In this document: positions 60,299 to 64,000 of the stretch, in pieces
Position numbering within the stretch: the stretch's first letter is position 1
Layout: each line of letters begins with the position of its first letter
Source: Chitinophaga agri
GTDB lineage: Bacteria; Bacteroidota; Bacteroidia; Chitinophagales; Chitinophagaceae
DNA: 64,000 bases
Assembly (NCBI RefSeq): GCF_010093065.1
Contig: NZ_CP048113.1
Location: 1,922,001-1,986,000 of the forward strand
Direction of reading: 5' to 3'
Translations under genes and position numbers: made by a program
The notes under the pieces: model-generated
The model's input: only the letters and a program-made list of their open reading frames with translations
What the model was told of the DNA's origin: nothing
Databases searched by the model: none

Positions 60299-62239
60299 CT
60301 AGCTATTTGCTCTTTTGAAAATAGATGCCCCTAATGGCGGGATACGTAACGGAAGTGCATGAGATTTTCCGTTTACAGGGCTCTCTCCGGCGGTTAATAC
60401 GCCTGTATTTATAACACCGCTGCCAAAGAAGCGGGTATCATCGCTGTTTAATATTTCTTTCCACTGTCCTTCTCCGTCTATACCCAGCAGGTATTGCTCA
60501 TGGGCCATAGGTGTCATGTTGAGCACCACTAAAATATCCTCCTTCGAATGATAGCTCTTACGCATATAAGCCAGGATGGAATTTTCATGGTCGGATACAT
60601 TAACCCATTCGAAGCCATAGTATTCAAATTGCTTAATATATAATGCCGGTTCGGATGTATACAGGTGATTGAGGGCTTTCACATATTGCTGGAGCCCCTG
60701 ATGTGAAATATGGTCCAGCAGGTGCCAGTCCAGTTCTGATTTATAGTTCCATTCTGTCGTCTGGCCAAATTCATCTCCCATGAAGAGTAATTTGGTACCA
60801 GGGTGGGTGAACATATAACTATACATCAGACGTAGATTGGCGAGTTTCTGCCAGTCATCTCCCGGCATTTTATACATCATGGGAGACTTACCATGGACTA
60901 CCTCATCGTGGCTGAGGGGCAGCATGAAATTCTCCGTAAATGCATAGGCAATACTGAAGGTGAGCTGATCCTGGTGCCATTTACGATTGAACGGATCCCG
61001 CTTGAAATAAGCCAGCGTATCATTCATCCAGCCCATCATCCATTTCATGCCGAAACCGAGTCCACCCATATAAACAGGCCGTGACACACCATAGAAGGAA
61101 GTGGATTCTTCCGCAATGGTCTGTACATCGGGAAACAGTTTATAGATCGTTTCATTCATGTGTTTCAGGAATGAGATCGCTTCCAGGTTCTCCTCTCCTC
61201 CCAGTTCATTCGGTTCCCAGGCGCCTGTTTCACGGGAGTAGTTCAGGTGTATCATGGATGCTACCGCATCGACACGCAGCCCGTCTACGTGGAATTTATC
61301 GAGCCAGAACACAGCATTGCTTAACAAGAAAGAACGGACCTCGTTACGGGCGTAGTTGAAAATATAACTGTTCCAGTCAGGATGATAGCCTTTGCGCATG
61401 TCCGCATACTCATAGGTATGCGACCCGTCAAACCGGTACAGTCCATGAGCGTCATACGGGAAATGTGAAGGAACCCAGTCCAGTATAACACCTATTCCTG
61501 CATGATGAAAGGCGTCTATAAAGGCCATGAAGTCCTGCGGAGAACCATATCTTGCAGTAGGCGCATAATACCCCGTACCCTGATAGCCCCAGGAGCCATC
61601 GAAAGGATGCTCCATGACCGGCATCAGCTCTACGTGGGTGAAACCCATGTCTTTTACATAGGGGATCAGCATTGCTGCTATTTCAGCGTAGGTATAAAAA
61701 ACTTCATGATCATTTTTATCAGGACGGCGCCAGGACCCCAGGTGCACTTCATACACACTGAAAGGGCTTTCCAGACTATTATGTTTCTTACGCTGTTCCA
61801 TCCAGCGTTTATCTTTCCATTTATAGTCCAGTTGCCAGGCAACGGATGCAGTACGCGGCCGCAGTTCCCAGTAATTGGCATAAGGGTCACCTTTCCGCAG
61901 TTCTTCTCCGGAATTAGAGCGGATAAAATATTTATATAAGGCGCCTTTTTTCGCGTGTGGAACGAAACCTTCCCAAATGCCGGACTTGTCCCATCTAGGG
62001 TACAAAGTGTGACTGTAATGGTCCCATTCGTTGAAATCACCGATTACGGAAACATATGCAGCATTGGGGGCCCAGACAGCAAAGTAGGTTCCTTTCACGC
62101 CTTCATATTCCAGTGTATGCGCACCGAATTTCTCGTACAGGTGCGCGTGAATGCCCTCCTGAAACAACTCTACGTCTCTGGCGGAGAAAAGGGAAAAGGG
62201 TACAACTGGCTGTAACTTCGACTTTTTTGATGCTGTCAT
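60299..62239 (-). CDS. glgB: 1,4-alpha-glucan branching enzyme
   Basis: Forms alpha-1,6 branches in glycogen. Residues about 25-130 form the CBM48 domain (GTYFAVWAPNAAYVSVIGDF in part). The GH13 barrel follows: VPSHFPYD, DGLRVDAVASMIH with the nucleophile Asp (about 318), IAEES with the acid/base Glu, and LSHDEVVHG with the transition-state Asp. A C-terminal beta domain completes 646 residues, close to the length of short-form GlgB. No glgA or glgC gene lies in the window. Confidence 0.96.
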   Translation of the reverse strand: MTASKKSKLQPVVPFSLFSARDVELFQEGIHAHLYEKFGAHTLEYEGVKGTYFAVWAPNAAYVSVIGDFNEWDHYSHTLYPRWDKSGIWEGFVPHAKKGALYKYFIRSNSGEELRKGDPYANYWELRPRTASVAWQLDYKWKDKRWMEQRKKHNSLESPFSVYEVHLGSWRRPDKNDHEVFYTYAEIAAMLIPYVKDMGFTHVELMPVMEHPFDGSWGYQGTGYYAPTARYGSPQDFMAFIDAFHHAGIGVILDWVPSHFPYDAHGLYRFDGSHTYEYADMRKGYHPDWNSYIFNYARNEVRSFLLSNAVFWLDKFHVDGLRVDAVASMIHLNYSRETGAWEPNELGGEENLEAISFLKHMNETIYKLFPDVQTIAEESTSFYGVSRPVYMGGLGFGMKWMMGWMNDTLAYFKRDPFNRKWHQDQLTFSIAYAFTENFMLPLSHDEVVHGKSPMMYKMPGDDWQKLANLRLMYSYMFTHPGTKLLFMGDEFGQTTEWNYKSELDWHLLDHISHQGLQQYVKALNHLYTSEPALYIKQFEYYGFEWVNVSDHENSILAYMRKSYHSKEDILVVLNMTPMAHEQYLLGIDGEGQWKEILNSDDTRFFGSGVINTGVLTAGESPVNGKSHALPLRIPPLGASIFKRANS

Positions 62240-62319
62240 AATAGGGTACTGCTAAGAGTAACAATATAGCTTAAAAAGTAACATCCGCAAGTATCAGACC
62301 GGAAAGAAATCAGGATTGG

Positions 62320-62438
62320 AATCAGGAATTATTTATAATAAATACTTTTCGCTAAGTAAAACGCCTTTCCGTCGAACCGGTAAGACTACTTTATATAAAA
62401 ATGGATGTCCTGAATGGCTCAATTGCCAATTCCTGATT
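62320..62438. repeat. Intergenic repeat element, copy C, with terminal inverted repeats
   Basis: A 119-bp AT-rich segment bounded by a perfect 11-bp inverted repeat, AATCAGGAATT (62320-62330) and AATTCCTGATT (62428-62438). The right end GCCAATTCCT is shared with copies A and B beside the lectin gene. No coding potential. The layout resembles a miniature inverted-repeat element. Confidence 0.55.
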
Positions 62439-62439
62439 A

Positions 62440-62482
62440 AAAGAAAAAGTCCGTAGAAACAGACCAGCTATTCCTACGGACT
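62440..62482 (-). terminator. Terminator of the RNA helicase gene
   Basis: AGTCCGTAG (62482-62474, minus strand) pairs perfectly with CTACGGACT (62456-62448) and is followed by TTTTCTTTTAAT. It directly adjoins repeat copy C. Confidence 0.85.
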
Positions 62483-62508
62483 CACATGTAATGCTATTCA
62501 GACTAATA

Positions 62509-64000
62509 CTAGTATCTTTTTCTGAAACCACCAGGGCGGCTACTACCGGCACCACCGCTGTTGCTTCCTTCCCAGCGTCTGCCGCTACCACCTTCACGTG
62601 GAGGACGACCACCGCCACCGGAACGACGTTTATCGCCATCCTGTGACATTTCGATACGTACGCTGCGACCATTGTATTCGGCTTTCTTGAAAGTTTCCTG
62701 GAATTTACCTACCACGTCGTTTTCCACTTCGAAGAAGGAGTAAACACCTTTCAGGTCAATACGGCCGATCTTGTTGCCACGTACACCGCTTGTGTCGCAG
62801 AGGTAACGTAACATATCGCCACGGGTGAAATCATCTACTGAACCCAGGTTGATGAACAGGCGGGTGAATTTGCCACCGCTGCTTCTGCGGTCGCCACCTT
62901 CAGCTGATCTTCTTTCTTCTTTCACGTTCAGATCAGGCGCATCCTGGTAGTATTCCAGGAACTGATTGAACTCGAGGGAAGCGAAACGTTTGATGATCTC
63001 TTCTTTGCTCATGGATGCAAATTCTTCGAATATGCGCTCCAGGTATGGTTCGATCTGCTCTTCGTTTACAGTTACGTTGTGTACTTTATGAACGAGGCCG
63101 AACAGTTGTTTTTCACATACTGCGAAACCATCTGGTACATCCACTTTAGTGAACTTCTTACCGATCACTCTTTCGATCTGACGGATCTTTCCGGTATCAC
63201 GACCGGTGATGATCGCGATGGAAATACCGGATTTACCGGCACGTGCAGTACGACCGCTACGGTGCGTGTAGTTCTCTACATCATCAGGCAGTTCGTAGTT
63301 AATTACGTGTGTTACGTTATCAACGTCAATACCACGGGCAGCAACGTCAGTTGCTACAAGTACCTGTAATGATTTCTCACGAAAACGTTTCATTACTTTA
63401 TCACGTTGCTGCTGGGTCAGATCGCCGTGCAGTGCATCAGCGTTATAACCATCACGGATAAGTGATTCTGCGATTTCCTGTGATTCGATCTTAGTACGGG
63501 TGAAGATGATACCGAAGATCTCAGGGTTGAAATCCACGATACGTTTCAGTGCCGCATATTTCTCACGTGGGCGTACCACATAATACTCGTGTTCGATGTT
63601 AGCGTTACCGCTGTTCTTATTACCTACGGTCAGTTCGAAAGGATCTGACATGTACTTCTGCGCAATGCGGCGTACTTCCTGAGGCATTGTAGCCGAGAAT
63701 AACCAGGTGGTTTTCTCTTCAGGCGTATTGGATAATATATTGTTGATGTCTTCCTGGAATCCCATGTTCAGCATTTCATCTGCTTCATCCAGTACAACAT
63801 AGCGTACATTGGCAAAGTTAACGGCCTTTCTTTCGATGATATCGAGTAAACGACCAGGAGTAGCTACAACGATGTGTACTCCTCTTTTCAGATCGCGCAG
63901 CTGCTGCACGATGCTGGAACCACCATAAACAGCGACGATACTTACATCACCCAGGTGTTTGCTGAAGTTCTTCAGGTCGTTGGTGATCTGAAGACATAAT
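62509..64000 (-). CDS. DEAD-box RNA helicase with DbpA-type RNA-binding domain (5' end outside window)
   Basis: ATP-dependent RNA helicase. The frame is open to base 64000, so the N-terminal Q motif and Walker A lie beyond the right edge. Seen in order: TPGRLLD (motif Ib), VLDEADEML (DEAD), FSATMP (SAT), the second RecA domain with VATDVAARGIDV and THRSGRTARAGKSG, a linker, a DbpA-type RRM (GGKFTRLFINLGSVDDFTR, YSFFEVEN) and a short Arg/Gly-rich tail ending in KRY. A CsdA/DeaD-like role in cold-shock RNA remodelling or ribosome assembly is likely. It has its own terminator at 62440-62482. Confidence 0.95.
   Translation of the reverse strand, partial: LCLQITNDLKNFSKHLGDVSIVAVYGGSSIVQQLRDLKRGVHIVVATPGRLLDIIERKAVNFANVRYVVLDEADEMLNMGFQEDINNILSNTPEEKTTWLFSATMPQEVRRIAQKYMSDPFELTVGNKNSGNANIEHEYYVVRPREKYAALKRIVDFNPEIFGIIFTRTKIESQEIAESLIRDGYNADALHGDLTQQQRDKVMKRFREKSLQVLVATDVAARGIDVDNVTHVINYELPDDVENYTHRSGRTARAGKSGISIAIITGRDTGKIRQIERVIGKKFTKVDVPDGFAVCEKQLFGLVHKVHNVTVNEEQIEPYLERIFEEFASMSKEEIIKRFASLEFNQFLEYYQDAPDLNVKEERRSAEGGDRRSSGGKFTRLFINLGSVDDFTRGDMLRYLCDTSGVRGNKIGRIDLKGVYSFFEVENDVVGKFQETFKKAEYNGRSVRIEMSQDGDKRRSGGGGRPPREGGSGRRWEGSNSGGAGSSRPGGFRKRY

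Noticed and set aside
1..64000. tRNA or rRNA genes
   Set aside because: I looked for T-loop words of the GGTTCnAnTCC kind with matching acceptor stems and for conserved rRNA segments and saw none; a covariance-model scan would settle this.

Overview
The window looks like a Bacteroidota chromosome, most like a soil or plant-associated Chitinophagaceae member such as Chitinophaga. This rests on gene content: SusC/SusD pairs, ECF sigma plus FecR pairs, a two-component regulator with a ligand-sensing propeller, a protein with a type IX secretion C-terminal domain, and promoters of the TTG/TAnnTTTG type. No rRNA, tRNA, CRISPR array, insertion sequence or phage gene was seen. The assignment is inference; no database search was possible.

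Layout. 1-2.7 kb: an ECF sigma factor, a FecR anti-sigma factor and the start of an Oar-like TonB-dependent receptor that runs off the left edge. 2.9-14.5 kb: mostly single-gene housekeeping and accessory functions (a gene relic, RluF, an HEAGH protein, an RRM protein, an acyl-CoA dehydrogenase, an ABC exporter, a WD40-like lipid-free secreted protein, DUF5996, an SDR, and a YdeI-AraC pair). 14.7-18.3 kb: a TPR histidine kinase and an SDR with a Tat-like leader. 18.6-23.7 kb: two overlapping genes, a glycosidase lipoprotein and a 1261-residue protein that joins a processive GT2 synthase to two glycosidase-like domains; this is the most unusual locus in the window.

23.8-34.9 kb is one co-oriented polysaccharide-utilisation-type locus on the minus strand: ECF sigma, a secreted lectin protein, FecR, SusC, SusD and a GH89 alpha-N-acetylglucosaminidase. 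The lectin gene is flanked by two diverged copies of the same intergenic element; a third related element lies at 62.3 kb. 35.1-43.1 kb on the plus strand holds a dihydroorotase homologue whose metal ligands are missing, a DUF4199 protein, two glycosyltransferases and a complete four-gene set for GDP-D-glycero-alpha-D-manno-heptose (hddA, gmhA, hddC, gmhB), pointing to a heptose-containing surface glycan.

43.3-49.0 kb is a topoisomerase IV operon, parE-DUF1835-cupin-parC, followed by two tiny membrane-protein genes. 49.8-53.7 kb is a propeller histidine kinase with its LuxR-type response regulator. 53.9-64.0 kb holds a Ycf48-like propeller, a GH31 alpha-glucosidase, a KGG stress protein, a PAP2 phosphatase, a MORN-type YwqK-like protein with a duplicated 3' end, a carboxypeptidase-regulatory-domain relic, glgB, and a DEAD-box RNA helicase that runs off the right edge. 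Many intergenic gaps carry strong hairpin terminators, listed individually.
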